Origin: Phlyctochytrium arcticum
Taxonomy: Eukaryota > Chytridiomycota > Chytridiomycetes > Chytridiales > Chytridiaceae
Length of the DNA stretch: 64,000 bases
Assembly: GCA_025602905.1 (NCBI GenBank)
Contig: JAHLKI010000024.1
Location: 124,001 to 188,000 of the forward strand
Direction of reading: 5' to 3'
Shown here: positions 42,910 through 53,289 of the stretch, piece by piece
Layout: each line of letters starts with the position of its first letter
How positions within the stretch are numbered: position 1 is the first letter of the stretch
Made by a program: the position numbers and the translations under genes
The notes under the pieces: generated by a model
Told to the model about the DNA's origin: nothing
What the model saw: the letters and a program-made list of their open reading frames with translations, nothing else
Databases searched by the model: none

Positions 42910-45786
42910 TCAAAAGGTGTCGGGTGGAGTACTACTATGACCGTCAACAGCAGCAGCAGGAGGGGGGACAGCCCCGGGCGGAACCCGTAATCCAAACTCT
43001 TCGACGATTTCACGGACCTGCCGTTCATCCAGTTCGGCGAAAATACTGCGAAGAAGCTCGATATTTTTCCGGTTTTGTTGAGGTTCGGTTGCTGTTGTCT
43101 TGGATGGGTGGTCACTGTCGGCGTTGGGTGTGTACGAGGAAGAGGAGGAAGGCGCAAGGATCTGGATGGGCATGGTCGGCATGGCCGGCACAAGAATACT
43201 GGCCCCATCATCACTGGTAATGCTATCACTATCATTATCGTTTTCGGATGCCATGGCACGATGGGACCAGTGATCTTCCTGAAGAATGGGTAGCGTCAGA
43301 GCCGATTGTTGTTGGGGATAGTGGTGGTTGGGAAGCGGCGGGGGCGGGGATGCCGAGGACGCCAAGAGCATTTGCGAGTTCCGGTCAATACATCCGAGGG
43401 ATTTGGAACGGGTGATGGAGTGTGGTGGAGCCGAGTAGGATGGTAAACTCTCGGAATCGAGATCGTCGTCAAAATTGTATGTTTCCAGCTGCTCGAGCAA
43501 CTGTTGTAAATTTTGTTGTGATCTTTGGAGGCGGTTGGGAGTGGTGGAGCCCGAGGACGCGGATGGGGCTGGGGTGGGGAGGGGTGTAGTGGGTCTTGAT
43601 CCGGATGTAGAGTCGTTATTGGCCGTTTGTTGCTGGCGGTACGTGGAGGGAGGGGGGACGGGGGCCGGTGCTGGGACGGGTGCTGGTGCGGGTGAGCGTC
43701 TGCCGGGAGGTTGCGGAAGTTGGGGCTGGGGTTGGGAAGAGTACTGCTGCTGCTGCTGAGAGAATGAATCCGGAAATGGTGGCCACGCTGATTGCTGAGT
43801 TTGATGAAAGTGGTAATCTGGCTGTTCGGGTGTTGGGTGTGCGGGTAAATTAGGTTGTTGCACTGCGTGTTGTTGGTGTTGAGGGATCTGATGAAGATGG
43901 TGATTGCCTTGCTGATGCTGCCGCATGACCATACGATGAACGTCATCCGACGATCGAAATCGCTTGGTAAGGGCATTGCGCGAAAGCCGCGATGGCGGGG
44001 GTTGCAGTATAGGTGTCTGACGTTTTTCCAGTCCCGATTCGACAAGAGTTTCCAAGATGCCGCCCCGAAAGTCAGCTCCAGCCTCGTTCACAAGTGTTGG
44101 CGAGGATGGACCCAAACGCATCGCGAGGCTCTCATACGACATGGCGGGATTATAGCTTGACCCATTGCTGTCCTTGCGTGATAGAGAGTCGGCAAGATAT
44201 ATGCCAGAATCCTGCTGGCTTTTCAGAGATGTGTTGATAGTGCTACCCAGTGAAGGTTGTCTAGTGTATAGCGAATCTGCGCGAAGCGGCAACATGTTGC
44301 TAGCGATATTCTGTGATGATGATGATGGAGAGGAGGGACGTGAACCAGCACTGTCCCGGAACGACTGAGCGTTTGTTGTCATGGACCCTTCCGTCGAGTC
44401 GGCGGCCAGTATGCTAGAAGATGCCAAACCGTCCGCCTTGACGGGGATGGTTCCGGTGACACTGCTTGTCACCAGAGACCGAACAAGCTGCCGCGATTCA
44501 TCAGAATGTGACGTTGTATAACTGCTGCTCGTTTGAAACGCCTTCCATGCGCGAAACACCATATCACGGCGGAATCGAATATTGTCCGGTTTGGGGTGGG
44601 GCAGAGGATTAGGGGAAGTGGGAGAGGTAGGATTAGGTGTTGGGCTTGGGAGTTGCTGGTGTGGATCATACGAATCGCCAAAAGTTTCATGACGTTTACT
44701 GGTTTCTCCGTACTGACGTTCCAGAGAAAGGGGGACGATGCCAAAACCCGAATTTGAACCTCTTGACAGCGTAGAGCTCGCATAGCTCGGCGCACCACCA
44801 GTTGAAACAGCCATGCTCGCCGAAGAACTATGCACAGACGCTGCTCCTGACGCTCCAACCATGCCTCGTACACTCATTTCATGAGCGTGAGCATGGGCGG
44901 CGGCAGCAGCAGCCATTGCCGGGTCACCCTGGCCAAAAGATGAATCCGATGGCCGTCTGAGTGCGCGGTAGGTGGGGCCAAACGCATCTGCACGAACAAC
45001 GAGTCCCGCTTGCACCATTGCTCGGGCCTGCGTTTGGGCGCTTAATATCAACTGTCGGAAGCAATGCGCGACAGATTGAGGGGCCATGATGGTCGTTTCG
45101 GTGAAGGGCAATTTCAACAGGTCAGCGAACGATTGGCCCATATCGCGCGTCACTTGGCGCAATCGTTTATCACCCGAGGCCTTTGAGGAGACATTGTCGA
45201 CCATATTGCCCAGCATCATGATGGGTATATCATTCGGTCGAGCCCACTTTGTTTCTACAATCAGCCGGTAAAAGCCCCACATGGCATCAAACGATTGCCG
45301 GCTTCCAACATCGTAGACGAGCATGAATGCGTCGGCAGCCGCTATTGCCGAAGGCCATAACGAGCCGTAGAATGGGTGTCCGCCAACATCACTCAAAGTC
45401 AGGACAATCCGTTGACCTCGTCGTTGCTGCCAAAGCTCTTCTTGTGTGAATAAAGTCTCGTGCTCGCTATTCGTGCTGGCCGATGAGGCAGAGCTGTCCA
45501 CGGGCGATGTCGGGCCCTGCCCAAAGGGCGCTGGAGGCGGAGGAAGGATGTATTGAAACGTGTCGGAAGCTTCAATGGTCGGATCATAATGTCCTTGCCA
45601 AGGACCGCGTCCAGCGCGTGATTTGGCAGTGGATGATGCGGAAGTGGACGAGCCTGATGTATTCATCCGTTTGGCGGTAAAGCCTTTGGCCAGCGCCGCC
45701 CTCAGACTAGACTTGCCAACATGGGCCGGTCCGATGAGGAGAATGTTGAGATGTGTGATACATTCGTTATCATCGAGCAGAAGCAT
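42910..45786 (-). CDS. Ras-like small GTPase domain with a long disordered tail
   Basis: Reading from ATG at 45786 (MLLLDDNECITHLNILLIG) gives 958 residues in one exon. The G domain occupies about residues 10-270: P-loop GPAHVGKSSL, G3 DVGGH, then DAFMLVYDVGSRQSFDAMWG, and PIMMLGNMVD in the place of NKxD, with long Ser-rich insertions after the P-loop and before G3. The rest (~700 residues) is low-complexity, rich in Ser, Pro and Gln, with poly-Gln and His/Gln stretches. It ends in a short ordered block, FAELDERQVREIVEEFGLRV. An alternative start is a short upstream exon from ATG 45899 (MIPRTAENPIF) spliced over 41 bp into DWNRMLLL. Function unknown; the G4 change (Lys to Met) could weaken guanine specificity. 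Confidence 0.7.
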   Translation of the reverse strand: MLLLDDNECITHLNILLIGPAHVGKSSLRAALAKGFTAKRMNTSGSSTSASSTAKSRAGRGPWQGHYDPTIEASDTFQYILPPPPAPFGQGPTSPVDSSASSASTNSEHETLFTQEELWQQRRGQRIVLTLSDVGGHPFYGSLWPSAIAAADAFMLVYDVGSRQSFDAMWGFYRLIVETKWARPNDIPIMMLGNMVDNVSSKASGDKRLRQVTRDMGQSFADLLKLPFTETTIMAPQSVAHCFRQLILSAQTQARAMVQAGLVVRADAFGPTYRALRRPSDSSFGQGDPAMAAAAAAHAHAHEMSVRGMVGASGAASVHSSSASMAVSTGGAPSYASSTLSRGSNSGFGIVPLSLERQYGETSKRHETFGDSYDPHQQLPSPTPNPTSPTSPNPLPHPKPDNIRFRRDMVFRAWKAFQTSSSYTTSHSDESRQLVRSLVTSSVTGTIPVKADGLASSSILAADSTEGSMTTNAQSFRDSAGSRPSSPSSSSQNIASNMLPLRADSLYTRQPSLGSTINTSLKSQQDSGIYLADSLSRKDSNGSSYNPAMSYESLAMRLGPSSPTLVNEAGADFRGGILETLVESGLEKRQTPILQPPPSRLSRNALTKRFRSSDDVHRMVMRQHQQGNHHLHQIPQHQQHAVQQPNLPAHPTPEQPDYHFHQTQQSAWPPFPDSFSQQQQQYSSQPQPQLPQPPGRRSPAPAPVPAPAPVPPPSTYRQQQTANNDSTSGSRPTTPLPTPAPSASSGSTTPNRLQRSQQNLQQLLEQLETYNFDDDLDSESLPSYSAPPHSITRSKSLGCIDRNSQMLLASSASPPPPLPNHHYPQQQSALTLPILQEDHWSHRAMASENDNDSDSITSDDGASILVPAMPTMPIQILAPSSSSSYTPNADSDHPSKTTATEPQQNRKNIELLRSIFAELDERQVREIVEEFGLRVPPGAVPPPAAAVDGHSSTPPDTF

Positions 45787-46321
45787 CCTGTTCCAGTCCT
45801 TCAAAGAACCGGTTGGCTCAGACAATCTTCTTTTACGTTTGTACAAACGGGGGATGTGCTTGACGTGAAAATTGGATTTTCGGCCGTACGCGGGATCATG
45901 TAGTCTTGTAGTAGTAGTAGTGACGTCTGATCCCGATAATCATTATTAGCTCGTACGTTCTTCCTTGCACCTTTCTTTCCAATGCCAGTTTCCTTTTTTG
46001 TTTTACGGTTAGGCAAAAGTGCTTGACTATATAGATCTATTAGCCATGATGGTCTTTAGATGTGTCAAAACTTGACCAGAACTTACTTTGAGAATCCAAA
46101 TGACCCAAGGATATACCACTCTCTTGGACAATTCTATTCAAACGTTGCCTGTAGTTGTCCCCTATAGAGAATCTATACTCTTTTCTGACGTGATCTCTCT
46201 TTTGCGGTGGGAAAATGCACTTGAGACGCTGTTCCAAAGTCTTCTAAACAAGTGGAAAGTCTGCCGGCAAGGGTCCTTAGCGACGATACTGAACGGAACG
46301 GCTGTTGCTCGACAGTAGTGT
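45787..46321. promoter_or_regulatory. upstream region of the GTPase-like gene
   Basis: About 530 bp. It contains a possible first exon of the GTPase gene (near 45837-45899) and nothing else that could be supported. Confidence 0.35.
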
Positions 46322-46726
46322 TTAATTTTTTTCCAGCGTCCTATAATGGCGGTTGTTTTCCAGGGGGTGAAGTTTGACGGATATATGTATCGTGCCCTGA
46401 CAGTTGCAGCTTCTGCGCGCGGGCGGGGTTTTGTCGTGAATCAACAGCGTGGATATATCTACTCGAGTATAAAACTGTCTCGACTCTCGATCGCAGCGCT
46501 TCGGTCCCAAAGGTAAAAAGTAAATGCCCGTTCCTTGACTGTTCACCAAAAAGTTGCAGGAGGAGCCCTTGGGAGGAGCCGAAAGTGGTTGCTTGGACGT
46601 TGTCTCCGCGGCCCCAAAAACCTTTTGCACCGAAACTACGACGGCGACAGTGGCAATGGCAAAGACGACGACGACGAATAGGAACGACCCAAGAACAAAA
46701 GCAACTCTGCAAATAATCGCCGGCAT
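46322..46726 (-). CDS. possible small single-pass membrane protein
   Basis: A 134-codon frame with ATG at 46726. The N-terminus (CRVAFVLGSFLFVVVVFAIA then TVAVVVSVQKVF) is a strong hydrophobic segment that could be a signal anchor. The remainder is polar with several Cys. No family recognised, no introns seen, and the GTC/GTT repeats in this stretch could produce the hydrophobic run by chance. Confidence 0.3.
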   Translation of the reverse strand: MPAIICRVAFVLGSFLFVVVVFAIATVAVVVSVQKVFGAAETTSKQPLSAPPKGSSCNFLVNSQGTGIYFLPLGPKRCDRESRQFYTRVDISTLLIHDKTPPARRSCNCQGTIHISVKLHPLENNRHYRTLEKN

Positions 46727-47338
46727 ATATTCCGTTCGGATCTTCTTTCCCCTTGCAGAGCTCTCTCCTGGCGCCGCGTCCGCAGCTCCGCCCTTGCAGA
46801 AATGAAAAGGGACCGGGATTTCCCATCATATAAGATACTTGGAAAGCCTGTCCAAGGAAACCCTGACTATCTATATGATTCACTCTTACTTGCGGCGGCC
46901 GAGCCAATGAGAACTCTTCCTCAGATCATTCACGATCCTCGCTTACCAGTATGTAGGCTTTCTGCTCAGTGGCTCCTCTGTTACTGGGAATACACACCCA
47001 GATCGGGGGGACGGATCGCATTGAAACCTCTGATGATGTGCCAGCCCCAAGTCCCTCAGATCTATACCCCTTTACGAAATGATTCATCAAGAAATCGGAC
47101 ACCAGTATATCTCGGATATCATTCAAGTTGTCATCAGGGGGCTCGTTCAGGACGACTGCAGCATGTTTAAGACCAGGAGCACAACGGAGGAGGATCAATC
47201 TGGTCCCCGACTCATCTACAATCGCAAAAAAGTACGTCCTCGAGGTTATTGGCGTATTCCAAGTGTAAAATCACCGACCACAAATGGTATAAAAAGCAAG
47301 GTACTTGGGAACAGCGAAAATTTGTTGGGTGAAGAGAC
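46727..47338. other. intergenic upstream of tRNA-Ile
   Basis: About 600 bp with no recognised gene. GGTATAAAAAGC at about 47287, some 50 bp before the tRNA, is a possible upstream TATA-type element. Confidence 0.35.
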
Positions 47339-47432
47339 GCTCCGGTGGCCTAGTGGTTTTAAGGCGTCGTACTTATAAGGATGAACTCTTTATGCCATGC
47401 GAAATACGCGGGTTCGATCCCCGCCCGGAGCA
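47339..47432 (+). tRNA. trnI(UAU): tRNA-Ile(UAU) with intron, left copy
   Basis: Acceptor stem GCTCCGG pairs with CCGGAGC, followed by a 3' A. D stem GCC/GGC, anticodon stem TCGTA/TGCGA, loop CTTATAA with anticodon TAT, and T arm GCGGG-TTCGATC-CCCGC. About 20 nt (GGATGAACTCTTTATGCCA region) sit between the anticodon loop and the 3' half of the anticodon stem, as in intron-containing tRNA-Ile(UAU). A and B box sequences are intact. A run of T follows from 47435 as a Pol III stop. Confidence 0.95.
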
Positions 47433-47573
47433 GGCTTTTTTTTTGTTTTATTCTACATCCCTGAACCTCCCCCAAGTCGATTGCTGTGGGTCCTGAGGTC
47501 GTGGGGTGTGTTTTGAGGTCTGTGGATATGTTTTTGTCAACGGGAACGCGGTCGAAACAAGCGAAAATATTTC
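47339..47573 (+). repeat. left arm of a ~240-bp inverted repeat starting at tRNA-Ile
   Basis: From the first base of the tRNA to about 47573 the sequence matches the reverse complement of 54474-54713. Outside the tRNA, shared blocks include GTCGATTGCTGT (47476-47487), TTTTGAGGTCTGT, GTTTTTGTCAAC, GGAACGCGGT and AAACAAGCGAAAA with ATATTTC. Upstream of the tRNA the two copies are unrelated. Confidence 0.92.
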
Positions 47574-48639
47574 AAAAAAGTGTGTAGCACAGTCGTAATG
47601 GGGAGGGGAGGAGGATGGATGTGAGCAAGTTCCTTCCTCGGGATATCATACTACAGTAGTTGGCTACGTTGTTAGCTTCACATCGAGGATACCTTGCTAT
47701 CTACGACTAGTACTATCCATTCGCTGGGGGGTTTGAACTGGGCCGGCCACTGGACTGTCATGACTGCGCACTTCATCGCGTACTGCGCTTTCGGTTTTTC
47801 GTAGTGGCTCGCCCAACTTTTACGGCAATTTTGATTTTATTGTTTCTTTAAACCATTTAGCCATTCGTCCTGATGGGCACGGATGATAATTTACTCGAGA
47901 GACTACAGGGCTCATTCTCTGGTATTTGATTCTATTGGATTCACACCCAAGTTGCGCTCAGCGTTTGTCATCGCCTGCATTTCGGCTAGGTCCGCGCAAG
48001 CAGCGTACGACCTGTGAGTATCTAGATCATTTCTTCTCGATTTCATGTTGGGAATACAAGTTTGGCGAAGGAGTGCTTTTGTCCAGACACACGACAGTCC
48101 CATGGCCTATTTCCACTGGGCCAGCGACTGTTGTACTCATTTTAGATACCCTCTGTGCTAAACGCCGGAACACTGCAGCATATTGTCGGGACATTCACTG
48201 ACCTGGGATGTTTATCATCCAGATGAACCTGTTTTTTCTTTCTCGATCGCTGTCTTGGGGGTGGCCTGGGGGTGGTCTTTTGCGCGTATATATTCGAGTG
48301 CTTCATCATCGATTTTTACGACAATAGTGATGTCGGGATGCTAGAGTAAGAAAATGGACTACAAACCCGATGCAATAGATGCGCGGCTCTTGGGTGTTAC
48401 AATATCATGAGCTGCATTAGCGATATCTGCATCAAGTCGTAGAGTCTGTTCGTATGGGTCTCTGGAGCACTGTGCGACTGTGCCACATGTCATGACCAAT
48501 CAGCAATCGTTACTGAGGATGTCACCAACGCTGTGGTTGCTATTTTTAGTCTTTTGACACCTTTGATCTGACACCCCACATCAAGCTTTCCTGTCAAATT
48601 ATAGAATCGAACAAAGAAAAGGTCAAAAAAGAACCGTTC
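47574..48639. other. inside the tRNA-flanked segment, no gene recognised
   Basis: About 1.07 kb between the left arm and the tandem repeats. Several 60-110 codon frames occur without domain features. No RNA gene or repeat was identified. Confidence 0.35.
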
Positions 48640-49240
48640 AGCCCCGATCTTGTTACTTTCTCCTCTGTTCCTTCTCGCGCACGCCGACATTTTTGTTCCT
48701 ACTCGACAGCACCCTTCACACGCAGAATCAACAAACAGGACCGTCCCGCAGACATTATCGGTATGATGATCTTTTATACGTGGGCTTCTATTGAGATCTT
48801 GAGTTTCTGACAGTTTGGGGAGCATCGGGTTCCTACTTGCAACACGCCGAGCTCGGTTTTACTTGCGCACACCGATCTCTCTTCTACTCGACAGCACCCG
48901 CACGCGCAGAATCAACACGTCCCGCAGACATTATCGGTATGATGATCTGGGTGTTTTGATACATGAGCTTCTATTGATATCTTTATTTCTGACAGTTTGG
49001 TGAGCATCGGGTTCCTACTCGCAACACGCCCACGCCGAGCTCGGTTTTACTTGCACACCCTGATCTCTCTCCTACTCGACAGCACCCTCACGCGCAGAAC
49101 CAACAAGCAGGACCGTTCCGCAGACATTATCGGTATGATGATCTTTTGTGTCTTGATACGTAGTGCTTCTATTGATATCCTCTCACAGTTTAGGGAGCAT
49201 CGGGTTCCTACCCGCACCCACGCCGACGCCGACCCATCAC
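48640..49240 (+). repeat. ~180-195-bp tandem repeats before the unknown large gene
   Basis: Three copies, with a partial one in front. GCAGACATTATCGGTATGAT occurs at about 48748, 48923 and 49120, and GCATCGGGTTCCTAC at about 48822, 49003 and 49197 (spacings 181 and 194 bp). Each copy also carries CTACTCGACAGCACCC and CGCAGAA. In each copy the interval from GTATGATGATCT to CTGACAG or CTCACAG has the look of a 55-60-nt intron. Confidence 0.9.
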
Positions 49241-49286
49241 ATCACACTCTTCCTTGATTGTTTGTCCCCTCTCCGACCGTCTAATC

Positions 49287-52200
49287 ATGTTTGGCTCCCA
49301 CTTGTTTCCAGCGCCTGCGAGTTTTCAAGAGCAGTGCACCAAATTGTTTCTGGACGAATGGCACCGTGATCAGCAGTCTACCGAACTGGCCGACGCAGTG
49401 ACCCAAACCAGTTCGCTAGGGGAGATTCAAAAGTTGCTGAATAAACGAGCCGACGCGTTTTACGGACTTGCGCCGTTCAGCGATGCTACGGTATTGGCCC
49501 TCAAGAAGCAGCCCAATGCAGCGGATCTTGTCAAGCTATGTCAAGACTACCTATCTGCGCCCTTTGCTACGCCCAAGTTGCTTGGAACACCATCTTTTCC
49601 GACGATCGATATCGAAGCAGATGCGGATGTCATTGACGTGCAGCTGCCCGACAAGATTTCTTTGAGCTTCTACTGCATGGTTATTGAAATTGACAACAGC
49701 GATGGCGGTTTGGAATGTACTCTGGAAGCATATTCTCGGCTGCGTAAGGATGACCAGATCTGGTTACGGGCTGTGTCCGAGCTGTGCAAGGCACCCGAGG
49801 TGGCCAAACAACGTACCATCAGCTTCTCATACGTTGGCATCACCGTCCGGCATCCAGGACTGCGCGTCATTGAACATATGCAACCGGACGTAGCCACTTC
49901 CAGACACCAAGCGATGTTATTAGCCGCAGCGCAAGACCTAGTTCGAGTGCACACATCGCACATTCTATCCTATGATATTCCCGTCAATCCTGCCACGATA
50001 ACCCAAGACGACAATCCCGTTAAGCACCTGTTTTTCTATTTGCGACACCCAGATCATGCATGTCTTGTTGACTTTGAACGGTTTCTCAGAGTGCTTCTCC
50101 ATATACCCGCACTGAATGTGGCCCCGGGTGGCATTGACCACAGCTATCGTTCAAGCCTTGAGACACAACTGGTATTGGACCAAATAGCGCAAAAACTTGC
50201 GGATTCGCTAAGTGAGGATACTCGGACTCTCCAGGCCTTGGCATCCCACCAATATGCCGGAGCGACGTGAGCGGGTGGGCAATCTGTACCGAGATGCGGC
50301 TACGGACTTGCAGTTAACTCCCCAAGTATGCGAACTTTTAATCACGCAAATGATTAGTGATCTGGTACCCCTTGGGCAAGCAGAGCATGTGATGACGATG
50401 CATATGGGCAAAGATCCTACAAGGGAGGCGCACGAGTGGTTGGTCCCATTCTATGATACTTCCCTCGGCGGACTGGGTCCGCGTACCCACGTGCGAAGTA
50501 TCTTGAACCTGGTCAATGCCATTCAAGCCCTCTTGCCACCTGAAGCGCGCCACCATAAGATGCTGCCGAGTCTCTTCCTCGGGCCCTTTCGCGATTTGTA
50601 CGAAATTGTTTGCAAACTTTTGGACCCTGCTACTGTCCTTGCCTGGTTGCAGACAGTGTTGCTGGAGGTCATGCCGTGGCATATTGACTGCCTGGGCAGT
50701 GATTCTCTAGGTGCCTTTGCATATGGGCTTCTGGAAGTCGACATGACGACGAATTCCGGGCAAGAAGAGCTGGGAGAGAGCCAAGCATCGGTCGGCACCG
50801 TCATCGAACACCCGGAAATCAGCAACTCTAGCAAATACGGTCGGAGCCTTGATTCATCCTGGTCGATTAGAAATTTTCATACTTACATTCGCCGGCCGTT
50901 TATTGGAAGGTAAGAACACCTACGGGGTTCTTTATCCTCCCTCTTTCTCATCATCCTCATTCTTCCACACACAGGTTTGGACCTCAAAAAGACAACGTGG
51001 CACTGATCGTAGCCAGTTACCATCCGGGCGTCTACGCCCATGACCCCCATTGCGCAGCCATCCGGCACGACATCAATAGTCTAGTCATTGCCCAGAATGC
51101 CGTTGCCACGACAATTACAAGCCGGCTCGTGCTCGAAAATGACTCTCTTCCACCCTCTGAACAAAAGAGCCGCTATGATCTCCTTACACACCACATTTTG
51201 CCTCAAGTGCTGCAAGAATCGGTGCAGGTCCAGGAGCGCCTGGACATACTCAAGGGCCGATTCCAACTTCTGATTGGTGCATTGAGAGCCATGCGCTCTC
51301 CCGCCGCCCCACGCAATACTCCCTTTGTTACCCCTTTTACATACATGCAATGCAGAATGGAGGGACGGGCGGCCGTCATTGGCAAACGAACGAGCATCCG
51401 TGTCAAACAGGTGGAAGCACTGGTACGCGAGCGCACGCAGCTAGTGGAACGGGGAATGGGGTTCCTCCTCCAGCGATTGCTTCCAACGCCACCCAGCATG
51501 GTGGATGATCCAGAGGCATGGCAAAAATTTCTGCTGAATTTGCCTGCAGGAACCAATGCGTTCTATGCCGCAAAATCCTTCGGACGGGTTCGACGAGAAA
51601 TGGGGTTCGCGGCAAGATCAGCCCATGAGAAAGGCAAGAGCGTCTTGCAAAGCCGTACGCCGCTACAAAGGATCGTTGATATGATTGGGGATATGAATTG
51701 GCCGGGGAGGGTCACAAAGGCAAGTGCCTTTACCATAGAAAGCTGCCGAACATGCCACAAAACTTTTGTGAGAGGAAAGGACGTTCAGTCACCAGGCATG
51801 GCAGAGCATGAACATGCCGCCGATTTGGTAGCCTCAGGGTATGCCACGTTCCTGCACGATTTTCTGTCCCAGGAAAACGATTACGGTGACGAGCTCGCTG
51901 ATCGGGTGACATGGGCGGGCATTGATGAGCTGCTCCCGGAATGGATGCTCCAGCATATGGATCTGCCAACTTTTGTGAAAAACCGCTGGCGGATGGCCTT
52001 ACTGCGCAGCAGCATCCCCGTATTGACTAACGTGTTTGAGAAGTTGAGGATGGAGGTGGCCGTGGAGAAAGGGGAGGAGGGTAATGAAGAAGAGGAGGAG
52101 GATGAGGACGAGGAGTGGGTTGAGGAGGGAGAGGAGGGGAAGGAGGAGAAGGAAAAGGAAGAGGACCTCCAATTCCGGGCGCGCGAGTATGCAGTCCAAG

Positions 52201-53060
52201 TAGCCTTGGATTTTCTCTTTGGACTGCAAGAATCAGCCGAGAATTACTCGGATGCAGAGTTTGCGTCGGTCAAGGGTTTAAGCGCCAACCAGCGAGCCGG
52301 CATTGCTCTGAGGTCGGAAAATTCACGCACGCGGACCGTAAAGTTTATGCAGCTAGCAGACCGCAGCACCCCTATGAGATGGGCAGCTTGTAATCTTTGT
52401 AGCGCCGAGGCATTTTTACGTCGACCCAATCCCAAGGGCAAGCCCGGCGCACACGCCTGTCCCAGGAAAGACGGCAAAACGAACCAGCTCCAATGGGTAA
52501 CGGACAGCCCAGAGCTTCAAACATTTGCCGACTTTCCCGGCACCTACCAAAAGATGATTTTCCGGGCAGTGCTGTATCATCAGCGAGAGGTCTGCCTCAA
52601 GCTGGCGGCCGTTGGGATCACTGCCGATAACATTTTCCATTGGCAAATCCAGTCTCTGGACGCAAGGAGCAACATCCCGGATTCCATGAAAAATGCGCAG
52701 GCCATCAACATCGAGAGCATCAACTGGGTCAGTCGTACCGTAACGCCACGCAAGCACTTGGCCGATATCAGACAAGGGGTTATTGCACTGCGTCGGCAGT
52801 TGCATGGTCGAAGGCGAACGACCATTGAGAACGCAAGCATCGACTTTCTCGCAGCCCAAGGATATCCCACGTCCATGCGGTCCACTATATTGAAATACAT
52901 TAGGCGCAAGGAACGGGAACAGGAAGCGAGTGAAAACGTCTTTCCGTCGTCTGCTATCGATGTCGAAAATCCCGATGAGCTGGAGCAGGCCTTGGCACAG
53001 GAGCAGCAGGAATTCATTCAACAAGAGCCGCGCGGGGTCAAACGACCGTGGGAATTGTGA
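49287..53060 (+). CDS. unrecognised large protein (~1230 residues) with one frameshift
   Basis: Three pieces make one gene. Part 1 is the frame from ATG 49287 (MFGSHLFPAPASFQEQCTKL) to TGA at 50268-50270. Part 2 is in the next frame, overlapping from 50212 and coding up to about 50909 (RRPFIGR). Part 3 runs from about 50979 (FGPQKDNVALIVASYHPG) to TGA 53058-53060. Parts 2 and 3 join by a clean intron (GTAAGAAC..CACACACAG). Parts 1 and 2 do not join by any GT..AG pair found and need a frame change within 50212-50270. Possible zinc-binding Cys/His sets (CRTCHK; CNLCSAEAF..HACPRK), a Glu-rich stretch near 52.07-52.17 kb, and a basic helical C-terminus (YIRRKEREQEA; ending GVKRPWEL) are visible. 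No family recognised. It lies between inverted tRNA-Ile copies next to Helitron remains, so a mobile origin is possible but unproven. Confidence 0.6.
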
Positions 53061-53289
53061 GGGGGGACGGTATATTTTCTCAGAATGTTTTATAGCCGAG
53101 TTTTCTTATAACGGCCCCATTCGCGTCGTTTAAATTTCTATAGAATGGCATTGGTTGCTCGCTCTGTATATCCCGCAAATGTAAATCTCTCGATGACGAG
53201 GGTGGCCACGTGAAAAATGTAATGGAAAAAGTACAAAAGAGAATCAGGTGAGGAGTAAAAGAAATGTGAAAACTTATGTGGGCTAATGG
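53061..53289. other. spacer between the unknown gene and Helitron remnant
   Basis: About 230 bp. A Helitron 3' end (CTRR preceded by a short hairpin) was looked for on the minus strand and not identified. Confidence 0.35.

Noticed and set aside
42882..43293. Short frames on both strands at the 3' end of the GTPase-like gene
   Set aside because: They lie in other phases of the low-complexity tail and change composition with it.
50212..50270. Hidden intron joining the two frames of the large unknown gene
   Set aside because: The GTGAGC after GGAGCGAC was tried as donor, but the AG acceptor tested downstream (before TTAACTCCCC) does not restore the second frame, so a frame change was reported instead.
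49287..53060. Reading the large unknown gene as a known transposase (DDE, KDZ, tyrosine recombinase) or reverse transcriptase
   Set aside because: No catalytic triad, YxDD, HxxR..Y or RNase-H-like pattern could be found; only scattered Cys/His sets and acidic or basic stretches.
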